DNA from: Comamonadaceae bacterium
GTDB taxonomy: Bacteria; Pseudomonadota; Gammaproteobacteria; Burkholderiales; Burkholderiaceae_C
Assembly (NCBI GenBank): GCA_947455585.1
Contig: CANGOY010000098.1
Location: 1-6,932, forward strand
Reading direction: 5' to 3'
DNA length: 6,932 bases
The notes below the pieces were generated by a model. It did no database searches, was not told where the DNA came from, and saw nothing but the letters and a program-made list of their open reading frames with translations. This document shows, piece after piece, positions 1 to 5,806 of the stretch. Every line of letters begins with the position of its first letter. Within the stretch, counting starts at the first letter, position 1. The position numbers and the translations under genes are program-made.

Positions 1-190
1 CAATGCCTTTCCAGCCAGCAATGGAAGAACCGTCAAACGCTTGTCCTTCTTCGAACTTGCTTTCGTCAAACTGCGACACGGGCGCAGTGATGTGCTGCCA
101 TTTGCCACGGGTATCGGTGAAACGGAAGTCAACGAATTTAACTTCGTTCTCTTTCACCATTTTCATTACGTCTGCGACGGTCTTGGCCAT
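1..190 (-). CDS. glnA: Glutamine synthetase type I, N-terminal part (runs off the left edge)
   Basis: The minus strand opens with ATG at 188-190 and reads without a stop to the window edge, giving 63 codons of a protein that is usually about 470 residues. The translation starts MAKTVADVMKMVKENEVKF and continues with VDFRFTDTRGKWQHIT and AFDGSSIAGWKGI, which is the beta-grasp N-terminal domain of bacterial GSI; the FDGSS and W-K-G-I segment is highly characteristic. The enzyme condenses glutamate, ammonia and ATP to glutamine in the cytoplasm. The start is fixed by an AGGAG ribosome binding site at 197-201, six bases upstream. The catalytic residues and any adenylylation-site Tyr lie outside the window. 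In many Burkholderiales ntrB and ntrC follow glnA, but that cannot be seen here. The sigma-54 promoter at 243-258 points to nitrogen-limitation control. Identity is by recognition of the sequence, not a database search. Confidence 0.95.
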   Translation of the reverse strand, partial: MAKTVADVMKMVKENEVKFVDFRFTDTRGKWQHITAPVSQFDESKFEEGQAFDGSSIAGWKGI

Positions 191-196
191 CAAGTT

Positions 197-201
197 CTCC
201 T
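197..201 (-). promoter_or_regulatory. Ribosome binding site of glnA
   Basis: On the minus strand AGGAG lies six bases before the glnA ATG. It is one of the few good Shine-Dalgarno sequences in the window; most other genes here have weak or no such motif, which fits strong translation of glnA. Confidence 0.85.
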
Positions 202-242
202 GCTAGGGTTGTTGGATTAAAAAGTGTTTCGAGGTGGGTGGA

Positions 243-258
243 TGCAGTTTCTGTGCCA
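243..258 (-). promoter_or_regulatory. Sigma-54 (-24/-12) promoter of glnA
   Basis: The minus strand reads TGGCACAGAAACTGCA. Against the sigma-54 consensus TGGCACG-N4-TTGC, the -24 GG and -12 GC elements are intact with exact spacing, and the -24 half TGGCACAGA also occurs in the E. coli glnAp2 promoter as I remember it. Taking the C of the -12 GC at position 244 as -12, transcription would begin near 232, giving a leader of about 42 bases before the ATG at 190. Sigma-54 promoters need a remote activator, and candidate NtrC sites lie upstream at 305-332 and 382-407. The match and its placement before glnA are seen directly; the activity is inferred. Confidence 0.85.
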
Positions 259-304
259 GCGTATGCCTTGCAGTGACCAACATCTACCTCACCCTCAAGG
301 CGCT

Positions 305-332
305 TATTTTGCACCGAGATTGGTGCAAAATA
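305..332. promoter_or_regulatory. Candidate NtrC enhancer site 1: perfect 11-bp inverted repeat
   Basis: TATTTTGCACC (305-315) and GGTGCAAAATA (322-332) are exact reverse complements separated by six bases. The core GCACC-N6-GGTGC matches the NtrC half-sites (GCACY and GGTGC), but the sites I know from E. coli glnA have a five-base spacer, so the spacer here is one longer. The centre is about 87 bases upstream of the predicted sigma-54 start, a normal enhancer distance. On RNA it could fold as a hairpin, but no U-run follows on either strand, so a terminator is unlikely. Confidence 0.65.
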
Positions 333-381
333 GCTGCAAAAACGCATTCTGGTGCGCAAATGCAGAAAAACGGCTTGCATT

Positions 382-407
382 ATTTTGGTGCACAAACGCA
401 CCAAAAT
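382..407. promoter_or_regulatory. Second palindrome upstream of glnA, half-sites in reversed order
   Basis: ATTTTGGTGC (382-391) and GCACCAAAAT (398-407) form a perfect 10-bp inverted repeat with a six-base spacer. It uses the same pentamers as site 1 but turned outward (GGTGC-N6-GCACC), with the same AT-rich outer arm and the same spacer length. Its centre is exactly 76 bases from that of site 1, or about -163 from the predicted glnA start. It begins nine bases after the stop codon of the upstream minus-strand gene, so it could also be a 3'-end hairpin for that mRNA; no U-tract follows, so it is not a standard intrinsic terminator. Operator or enhancer versus RNA stem remains open. Confidence 0.55.
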
Positions 408-416
408 GGCCTCATC

Positions 417-1277
417 TTATTTTCGCACCAATTCAGGGCCCAGCTTCACACCGAAGGGGTGAAGACCCGCGAGCATCGCTGGATAGGCCAAAGCCACCAC
501 TTCTGGCGCGCCTTTCACACCCAACTCGATGTGGCGCCCATGCACGGGGTGGTCCACGCTGGGCAAGCTGAACACTTTCACGCCCGCATAGTCGCGCTCT
601 AAAGCCTCCATAAGCGGCGTGAGCGTGGCCTCCATCGAGCCATAGACGATGACCGACTTTTCAATCCACGCTTCATGCTGAAACAGATGCGGGTAACGTG
701 TATCGAGCACCCATTCCATCATGGGCCAAGCCATCACTGGAAAGCCCGGCACAAAGTGCACAGCGCCACCGCCTGCACCTGTGCAAGTGAAACCCGGAAT
801 CTTGTTATACGGATTGGGAATGATGCTCGCGCCCGCCGGAAACACGCCCATGTTCAAGCGGTGGATGTTGTCTGGGTGCTGAGGCTCATAAGGCACGCCT
901 TGCTCTTTTGCAGTGTCTTGCATGCGTTCGCGAATTAAAGCTTCGGCTTGTGGGTGCAACACGATGTCCACCCCTAAGGCTTTGCCTGCGCATTGACGCG
1001 TGTGGTCATCTGGCGTGGCACCAATACCGCCGCACGAAAACACAATGCTGTTGCTCTCAAACGCGCGAGCCAACGTGCGCGTGATGCGCTCGGGCGAATC
1101 TCCAACGTAGTCAGCCCAGTCAAGTGACAAGCCACGTGCGCTTAAGAGCTCAATGAGTTTGGGCATGTGCTTGTCGGCACGCTTGCCCGAAAGAATTTCA
1201 TCGCCAACGATGATGAGGCCAAACTCTGGCCTGGCTTTAGACGATGGGGGGCTGGTGGGGTGAGCTGTTTGTGTCAT
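417..1277 (-). CDS. Molybdopterin-binding (MoCF/CinA N-terminal-like) protein
   Basis: 286 residues, ATG at 1277, TAA at 417. After about 17 poorly structured Pro/Ser-rich residues comes a MoCF-type fold: FGLIIVGDEILSGKR at 19-33, with the GDEIL motif shared by MoaB, Mog, MoeA and CinA, then SCGGIGATPDD at 81-91, the Gly-rich segment plus acidic pair of the pterin-binding loop, and VPGFPVMA at 176-183, the PG(V)P motif of CinA-like proteins. The length fits the CinA competence/damage-inducible N-terminal half without the PncC amidase domain, so it is a stand-alone domain rather than full CinA. MoaB and Mog are much shorter (about 170-195 residues). The substrate is unknown; a nucleotide or pterin phosphoanhydride is an inference from the fold. 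The start lies inside the upstream EI24 gene (41-base overlap) with no clear Shine-Dalgarno, suggesting translational coupling. It is the last gene of the cluster before the glnA control region. Confidence 0.85.
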   Translation of the reverse strand: MTQTAHPTSPPSSKARPEFGLIIVGDEILSGKRADKHMPKLIELLSARGLSLDWADYVGDSPERITRTLARAFESNSIVFSCGGIGATPDDHTRQCAGKALGVDIVLHPQAEALIRERMQDTAKEQGVPYEPQHPDNIHRLNMGVFPAGASIIPNPYNKIPGFTCTGAGGGAVHFVPGFPVMAWPMMEWVLDTRYPHLFQHEAWIEKSVIVYGSMEATLTPLMEALERDYAGVKVFSLPSVDHPVHGRHIELGVKGAPEVVALAYPAMLAGLHPFGVKLGPELVRK

Positions 1278-2124
1278 CAGCCAATGCTACCGTGGGCAGC
1301 GGCACCGAGGCGCCCATGACCACAGTGCCCGACTCCGCCCGCAGGGCTTCTAGTGCACCCAAGCTGTAATGCGTGAACCACAGCGAGGTAAAGGCAAACA
1401 CCAAGGCATAAATCCAAATCGCCAGCGGGATGAGCACCAAAAACGCCGCGGCAAATACTGCACCCGAGGCCCACACGAGGCTGGGCAATGTGCCCATGTA
1501 GCCCGTGAGCACACCAATCGTCAGCAAGCCCATGCGATGCTGGCGGCCAATGGCCAAACGCTCTTCGCGGCTCGCGTGGTTGACCAAGGCATCAAACACC
1601 ATCACGCGGTAGCTGAGCCAACCCCAGATGAGCGGCGGCACGACAAACATCAAGGGCGGCACCGCCCAAAGCGGCAGCGAAATCACCATGGCCACCATGG
1701 CAATGACGGTGGATCCCAGCGTCCACGCCAAACTGGTGAGCGTGGTGCCACCGTGTTTGAGCGCCAAATGCGCAAAGCGGCGCTGCACCACGAGGTCAAC
1801 CATGGCAGGCGTCATCATCAACGACACGGCCAACAACGAGATGACCACCAACACGGGCGTGATGGCAAAAATCACCACCAGAGGCACCATGACGGCTTGC
1901 AACTCGGCAGCACCTTTGTCTTGCAGCCAATCCATCATGCCTTGCAGCACTTGCCAAGAAGCCAGCATCTCGCGCACCCAGTCTTGGGTAGGCGACCAAT
2001 AGAAATAGCCCCAACTCACCGACAGCACCAGCAACATGGCCAGGGGCAACAGAGAGAGAAGCATCACGCGAGGCATCAAACAATAAGCCAGTGCCCGCCA
2101 AAAAGAATCTAAAAACAAACGCAT
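1237..2124 (-). CDS. EI24/CysZ-like integral membrane protein
   Basis: 295 residues, ATG at 2124, TAA at 1237. The protein is strongly hydrophobic, with membrane-spanning stretches near residues 17-42, 76-107, 131-170 (probably two helices or a hairpin broken by Pro), 198-212 and 215-250. A short basic N-terminus (MRLFLDSFWRALAYCLMPR) and an amphipathic stretch after the second hydrophobic block (MVDLVVQRRFAHL) recall the EI24 domain family, which includes the bacterial sulfate permease CysZ (about 250 residues). No sulfate-assimilation gene is near, so a CysZ function is not supported and no symbol is given. The C-terminal 30 or so residues are polar and disordered-looking (ADDTNSSPHQPP). 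Twenty-two bases separate it from the preceding gene, and it overlaps the following one by 41 bases; no strong ribosome binding site is visible. Confidence 0.75.
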   Translation of the reverse strand: MRLFLDSFWRALAYCLMPRVMLLSLLPLAMLLVLSVSWGYFYWSPTQDWVREMLASWQVLQGMMDWLQDKGAAELQAVMVPLVVIFAITPVLVVISLLAVSLMMTPAMVDLVVQRRFAHLALKHGGTTLTSLAWTLGSTVIAMVAMVISLPLWAVPPLMFVVPPLIWGWLSYRVMVFDALVNHASREERLAIGRQHRMGLLTIGVLTGYMGTLPSLVWASGAVFAAAFLVLIPLAIWIYALVFAFTSLWFTHYSLGALEALRAESGTVVMGASVPLPTVALADDTNSSPHQPPIV

Positions 2125-2146
2125 GCCAAAAGCATACCGCAGCTAT

Positions 2147-3127
2147 TTAACGCGTGGATGAAAAACCCAAAGCTTGCATGAGGCGTTTGATACCCAATCG
2201 CTGCTGCGACCAGAAACCTTCGCCGTAATCAACCCCCTGCTCCACTTGGTCACGGATGCCGGTGGGCTCGAAACGCAGGTCGAAGTTGCCTGTGCCAAAC
2301 ATGATGTCCCACCAAGGCAAGAGCACGCCAAAGTTGTGCCCACCTAGAACTGTCTTTACGCCTTGAGAGGATTCATGTCCCAAGCCTACAGCGTGATGCA
2401 GTCGGTGAAACCGCGGGCTGACCCACAAGCGCTCACCCCACTTACCAAAACTCACACGCAAGTTGGCATGTTGGAAGTTTTCAAACAACTGCGTGATGGC
2501 CACCACCGCCACAAACTGCGAAGGAGCTATGCCGATGAGTTGCGCCACCAACACCCAAATGACGGCACCTAACAAGTCGTCCAGCAAGTGGTTGCGGTTG
2601 TCGGTCCACTGCGTCATGTGGCGCTGTGAGTGGTGCACAGCATGCAAGGCCCACCACCAGTTCCACTGGTGCTGCGCGCGGTGCAGCCAGTAGTTGACGA
2701 AGTCAAACACCACAAGGTAAATCAAAAAACTGGTGAGTGGGCCATCGGTCACGCCAGGCCAGAGGTCTTCCAAATGGAAGGTACCCACACCCTGCACGCG
2801 CAATTCCCCCATGAGCGTGTCCAGCACGGGGTCGACCAACAAAAATAGGGCCACGCGAAATAGCCCCAAGCGGTGGATGAGTGTGTAAATCACATCAGCG
2901 CGAATGGCATGTGTGTCGGTGACCGCCTCAACGGGGCGCCAGCGTTGCAGCGGGCCAATGACCACGAGCATGACCACAATTTGAATCAGCCCCACCAGCA
3001 ACCAACCGGTGCCGTTGAACACCTCATCCAAACGGTTGCCCATTCCCAACGCGAACGCGATGGGCTGCATCACGCCTTCATACAAAGTGGCTTGCGTGTT
3101 GGCAAATAGGTCTATCAGCGTATCCAT
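2147..3127 (-). CDS. Sterol desaturase / fatty acid hydroxylase superfamily membrane protein
   Basis: 326 residues from the first ATG (3127) to the stop at 2147. It carries the histidine clusters of the membrane di-iron oxygenases: HRAQH at 149-153 (HX3H), HAVHH at 162-166 (HX2HH), QH at 219-220 and HRLHH at 241-245 (HX2HH), followed by HNFGVLLPWWDIMFGT at 264-279, a segment typical of the family. Hydrophobic stretches near 41-60, 80-108, 131-148 and 185-212 would place it in the inner membrane with the His clusters on the cytoplasmic face. Family members hydroxylate or desaturate lipids such as sterols, fatty acids, carotenoids or alkylglycerols; the substrate here is unknown. A TTG at 3166 would extend it by 13 residues and has an AAAGGG-like sequence upstream, but the ATG needs only a 13-base overlap with the deacetylase gene and the extra residues are not family-like. 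The start is moderately certain, the family very certain. Confidence 0.88.
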   Translation of the reverse strand: MDTLIDLFANTQATLYEGVMQPIAFALGMGNRLDEVFNGTGWLLVGLIQIVVMLVVIGPLQRWRPVEAVTDTHAIRADVIYTLIHRLGLFRVALFLLVDPVLDTLMGELRVQGVGTFHLEDLWPGVTDGPLTSFLIYLVVFDFVNYWLHRAQHQWNWWWALHAVHHSQRHMTQWTDNRNHLLDDLLGAVIWVLVAQLIGIAPSQFVAVVAITQLFENFQHANLRVSFGKWGERLWVSPRFHRLHHAVGLGHESSQGVKTVLGGHNFGVLLPWWDIMFGTGNFDLRFEPTGIRDQVEQGVDYGEGFWSQQRLGIKRLMQALGFSSTR

Positions 3128-3930
3128 GGTTTGAATTGTGGATGGTCTTTGAGTGTGGCAAAACAAAACCCTTTGGCTTTGAGGCCTTCAATCAAGGGCT
3201 CGAGCACCGCAGGTGCCCAAGTGTCTTGGCGCGACCAAATGCCCAGGTGCGCCATCAAGATATCGCCCGAGCGGATGTTGTTCAACGCACGTTGCAGCAG
3301 CATGGCATTGGGAAATTTATCGCTGGGCAACTCATCGCCTAAGAAGCCCGCATCGGCCCAGCCCACATGGGCAAAGCCGCATTGCTTGGCCGCCGTCAAC
3401 AACGAGGGTGAAGTTTTACCACCGGGCGCACGAAACAAAGGCAGAGGCTTAACGCCTGTGATTTGCTCCAAGCGCGTGTTGGCCAATTGCAATTGGTCGC
3501 AATAGCGTTGACTGGTCCACACCTCGGTTTGGCCTTTGTTAGGGCCAGCCGTAGGACGCATTTGCCAACTGCCGCGCGGCAGGTCTGAGCGCCAATACAC
3601 ATGGTCAAAGGTGTGAGATGCAAAGGCGTGGCCTTCAGCGCCACGGGCTTTCCACCAAGGGGCCCAGTGCTCGCCCAGCGAGCCATCACCTTCTTTGGTG
3701 GGTTCGTTGGCCGCAAAGAAAGTGACCTTCACGGTTTGGCGGCTCAACACCTCGGCAATCAAGGGCGCCACACCCATGTGGCCCGTGTCAAAGGTGAGGT
3801 ACAGCGGTTTGCTGCAAGGCGCTGCCGCTTGCGCGGCAACACCGCACAGCGCCAAAGAAGCCACCGCCCACGCCCGCCATGAAACGCGTGGGCGTTTCAA
3901 AGACAACGGGCCCTGCTGCGGCTGGCTCAT
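3115..3930 (-). CDS. Secreted polysaccharide deacetylase (NodB homology, CE4-like)
   Basis: 271 residues, ATG at 3930 (MSQPQQG), TGA at 3115. The N-terminus is a signal peptide: basic KRPRVSWR, a hydrophobic core near 20-33, and an A-Q-A cleavage site around residue 35. The mature part has the NodB motifs: TFDTGH at 46-51 (motif 1), HTFDH at 106-110 (motif 2, metal His pair), RAPGG at 167-171 (motif 3), WAD at 191-193 (motif 4), and AH at 227-228 (motif 5 His). Such enzymes remove N-acetyl groups from amino sugars of peptidoglycan or extracellular polysaccharide in the periplasm, using a divalent metal. In motif 1 the second Asp of the usual TFDDG, a metal ligand, is Thr. PdaA-type peptidoglycan deacetylases also vary here, with Asn, so activity is still plausible. 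An upstream TTG (3963) is possible, but the ATG sits two bases after the previous stop codon and gives a cleaner signal peptide. Confidence 0.88.
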   Translation of the reverse strand: MSQPQQGPLSLKRPRVSWRAWAVASLALCGVAAQAAAPCSKPLYLTFDTGHMGVAPLIAEVLSRQTVKVTFFAANEPTKEGDGSLGEHWAPWWKARGAEGHAFASHTFDHVYWRSDLPRGSWQMRPTAGPNKGQTEVWTSQRYCDQLQLANTRLEQITGVKPLPLFRAPGGKTSPSLLTAAKQCGFAHVGWADAGFLGDELPSDKFPNAMLLQRALNNIRSGDILMAHLGIWSRQDTWAPAVLEPLIEGLKAKGFCFATLKDHPQFKPWIR

Positions 3931-3932
3931 GG

Positions 3933-4913
3933 TCAATACCGTTTGGCGCGGTCCAAAGTCCAAATGCCGTGAGGCGATTTGCCGACTTTGACTTGACGCA
4001 CGAGTTCGCCCGTTGCGATATCAATCACACTGACTTTTTTAATCCAGCGCGAGGACACCAACAGTAGCTTGCCATCTGCCGTGACTTCCATGCAATCTGG
4101 CCCACCAGGCGCTTTGAACTGCGCCACAGATTCCAACTTCATGTAATCGATTTTGTTGATCGTGTTGGCCACACGGTTGCCCACAAACACATGGCGTCCG
4201 TCGCCCAAAGCACGGAAGGCATGTGCGCCCTCGCCTGTGGGAATGTTCTTCACCAGTTTGGCTTGTGGACCTGTGACGTCATACACCTCCACATGGTCGC
4301 CCCCCGTCAAACCCACCAAGAGATGTTTGTCGTCTGGCGTGCCAAACACGTCCGCAGGCATGGCGCCCGTTTTCACGCGCCACTTGAGTGTTTGCGTGGC
4401 CAAGTCCACAGCCACCAGCTCATCGCTGTCTTGCATGGTCGCGTAGGCTGTGGTGCTCTTGGTGTCAATCCAAATGTGGCTGGGCGTTTTGCCGGAGGGA
4501 ATGCGCTTGGCCAACGTCAACTCTTTACCGTCCCAGCGGTAAATGTCAATGTGGTTCAAACGGTTGGCCACGGTGACAAACCACTTCATGTCGGGCGAGA
4601 AGCGCAGCTGATAGGGGTCAATCGTGCCGCGCACCACGCGTTGCACTTCAGCCGTACGAGGGTCAATGAAGGTCAGCGAATCGCCACCGGCATTGGCCAC
4701 GATGACTGACTTTTCGTCGGGTGTGAGGTAGATGTGATGCGGCTCTTTGCCTGTGGCAATGCGACGGGTTTCTTTCCAAGTCGCCGAGTCGATGACGCTG
4801 ACATTCGCGTCCAAAGAATTGAGCACAAAAATAGGATTGGCCGCATGAACGGCCGGAGCTGCCAAAAGCAGTGCGCCAGCCAAAGCCAGCGACAAACGTT
4901 GAATCAAAAACAC
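3933..4913 (-). CDS. Exported YVTN/YncE-like seven-bladed beta-propeller protein
   Basis: 326 residues if translation starts at the GTG at 4913; stop TGA at 3933. The N-terminus is then a signal peptide (hydrophobic core near 7-20, A-V-H-A end at 21-24), so the protein is probably periplasmic. The mature chain shows seven repeats of about 43 residues. Each has a G-x-x-P-type turn, with Pro (once Ala) at 58, 100, 144, 186, 230, 272 and 314, followed by a strand and T-P-D or A-D-G-K turn, as in YVTN/YncE propellers. That spacing (42-44) predicts a complete seven-bladed propeller. No enzymatic residues are recognisable; the role is likely binding or scaffolding. No ATG occurs in the N-terminal region. 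GTG at 4913 is preferred because AAGGTG lies six bases before it; TTG 4907 and GTG 4922 are alternatives, and a GTG at 5024 would bury the signal peptide. It heads the minus-strand cluster. Confidence 0.82.
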   Translation of the reverse strand: MFLIQRLSLALAGALLLAAPAVHAANPIFVLNSLDANVSVIDSATWKETRRIATGKEPHHIYLTPDEKSVIVANAGGDSLTFIDPRTAEVQRVVRGTIDPYQLRFSPDMKWFVTVANRLNHIDIYRWDGKELTLAKRIPSGKTPSHIWIDTKSTTAYATMQDSDELVAVDLATQTLKWRVKTGAMPADVFGTPDDKHLLVGLTGGDHVEVYDVTGPQAKLVKNIPTGEGAHAFRALGDGRHVFVGNRVANTINKIDYMKLESVAQFKAPGGPDCMEVTADGKLLLVSSRWIKKVSVIDIATGELVRQVKVGKSPHGIWTLDRAKRY

Positions 4914-4919
4914 AAAAAA

Positions 4920-4925
4920 CACCTT
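4920..4925 (-). promoter_or_regulatory. Ribosome binding site deciding the propeller gene start
   Basis: The minus strand reads AAGGTG, one mismatch from AAGGAG, followed by six T residues and then GTG at 4911-4913. This spacing favours GTG 4913 over the in-frame TTG at 4907 and over the GTG at 4922 that overlaps the motif itself. Confidence 0.5.
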
Positions 4926-4982
4926 GAAAAATCTGCACCCAGTGTAACGAGCAGGGCTTAGCCTGAGCGAAAACAAGGCTTC

Positions 4983-4996
4983 AATTCGGTCGAATT
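4983..4996. repeat. Short inverted repeat in the gap upstream of the propeller gene
   Basis: AATTCG and CGAATT flank a GT dinucleotide, a 6-bp perfect inverted repeat in the 124-base gap between rsuA and the propeller gene. It could be an operator for the five-gene unit, since any separate promoter for that unit should lie in this gap. I found no convincing -35/-10 pair around it, and a repeat this short may be chance. As an RNA hairpin it is weak and lacks a T-run. Confidence 0.25.
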
Positions 4997-5037
4997 TCGT
5001 TGACGCAGCGCAAACAAGCCACACGCGCCAAGCGAAG

Positions 5038-5781
5038 TTAAGCGTTTGTAGCTAGCAGCTTCAACTCGTCTTCGCTGATCCAGCGCCACTGGCCTGGCGC
5101 CAAATCGGCGGGCAAAGGCATGACGCCGATTTGCGAGCGGTGCAAAACCACCACCTTGTTACCCACCGCCGCCAACATGCGTTTGACTTGGTGGTACTTG
5201 CCTTCGGTGAGCGTCAAACGCAAATGGTGCTCAGAGACAGCCACGCACGCCGCGGCTTTGACGGGTTTGGGCGAGTCGTCCAGCACCACGCCATCGAGCA
5301 GACGTTGCACTTGCGTGTCGTCCAGTGGGTCGTCGGTGGTGACCTCGTACACCTTGGGCACATGGTGACGAGGCGAGCTCATGCGGTGAATCAGCGGGCC
5401 ATCGTCGGTCAGCACCAACATGCCCGTGGTGTCTTGGTCCAATCGCCCCACCGCTTGCACGCCTTGCACAGCGCTTTTTTGCGGGCGGTAGCGCAAAGGC
5501 GGTGGCAGCAAGGTGTACATGCTTGGCCATGCCGAAGGTTTGTGTGAGCACTCGTAGCCTGCAGGCTTGTGCAGCAGCACATAGGCTTTGGCGTGATACG
5601 GCCACAGCACGCCTTGCACCGAGTACATCAGGCCCTCTTTCACCGCCACGTCTTCAAGCGCGTCGTCACAGGTGACTAAGCCCTCGCCCAGATCGACCTG
5701 CACGTAGCCTTGTTGAATGAGGCCCGCGCAAATACGACGCGTGCCAAAACCTTGGGAATACAAAATATCTTGCAATTGCAT
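5038..5781 (-). CDS. rsuA: 16S rRNA pseudouridine(516) synthase
   Basis: 247 residues, ATG at 5781, TAA at 5038. An S4-type RNA-binding domain occupies roughly residues 1-45. The catalytic domain has HKPAGYECS at 71-79, GRLDQDTTG at 112-120 with the catalytic Asp at 115, SPRHH at 136-140, EGKYHQVKRMLAAVGN at 193-208 and VVLHR at 211-215, then ADLAPGQWR at 225-233. These closely follow E. coli RsuA (231 residues; GRLDIDTTG, SPRHH, EGRYHQVKRMFAAVGN, ADLAPGEYR from memory), so RsuA rather than RluB, RluE or RluF is the best call. It isomerises uridine 516 of 16S rRNA during small-subunit assembly. The residues between the two domains are somewhat longer than in E. coli. Only 25 bases separate its start from the divergent hydrolase, and no Shine-Dalgarno is visible. 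Confidence 0.92.
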   Translation of the reverse strand: MQLQDILYSQGFGTRRICAGLIQQGYVQVDLGEGLVTCDDALEDVAVKEGLMYSVQGVLWPYHAKAYVLLHKPAGYECSHKPSAWPSMYTLLPPPLRYRPQKSAVQGVQAVGRLDQDTTGMLVLTDDGPLIHRMSSPRHHVPKVYEVTTDDPLDDTQVQRLLDGVVLDDSPKPVKAAACVAVSEHHLRLTLTEGKYHQVKRMLAAVGNKVVVLHRSQIGVMPLPADLAPGQWRWISEDELKLLATNA

Positions 5782-5797
5782 GGGTCAATCGTAAACT
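5770..5797 (+). promoter_or_regulatory. Weak candidate sigma-70 promoter for the hydrolase gene
   Basis: TTGCAA (5770-5775) and TAAACT (5792-5797) each match four of six consensus positions, with a 16-base spacer. A start near 5804 would put the transcript almost at the ATG (5807), a leaderless or near-leaderless mRNA, in line with the absence of a Shine-Dalgarno. The -35 lies inside the first codons of divergent rsuA. On the opposite strand a TACGAT -10-like element (5788-5793) could serve rsuA and would overlap this promoter. Both are low-scoring matches. Confidence 0.35.
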
Positions 5798-5806
5798 GAA
5801 CTCACT

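Noticed and set aside
382..407. Intrinsic terminator after the MoCF gene
   Set aside because: The stem is strong, but no T-run follows on the minus strand; the shared design with the 305-332 palindrome argues for a protein-binding site, though an RNA stem is not excluded.
138..602. Open frames of about 90-120 codons across the glnA upstream region on both strands
   Set aside because: They overlap the glnA start, sigma-54 promoter and palindromes, lack ribosome binding sites and show no protein-like composition.
1369..2112. Long plus-strand open frame of 247 codons opposite the EI24-like gene
   Set aside because: Its translation is extremely rich in His, Arg, Gln and Gly with no recognisable motif, as expected of the complement of a hydrophobic coding sequence; the opposite strand has clear membrane-protein features.
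3931..3963. TTG start at 3963 for the deacetylase
   Set aside because: The ATG at 3930 gives a standard signal peptide and a two-base junction with the preceding gene.
4191..4709. Plus-strand frame of 172 codons opposite the propeller gene
   Set aside because: It is a shadow of the minus-strand gene, whose seven-fold protein repeat proves the coding strand.
4914..5024. Upstream GTG start for the propeller gene at 5024
   Set aside because: It would add 37 residues of non-conserved character before an obvious signal peptide; GTG 4913 has a ribosome binding site at proper spacing.
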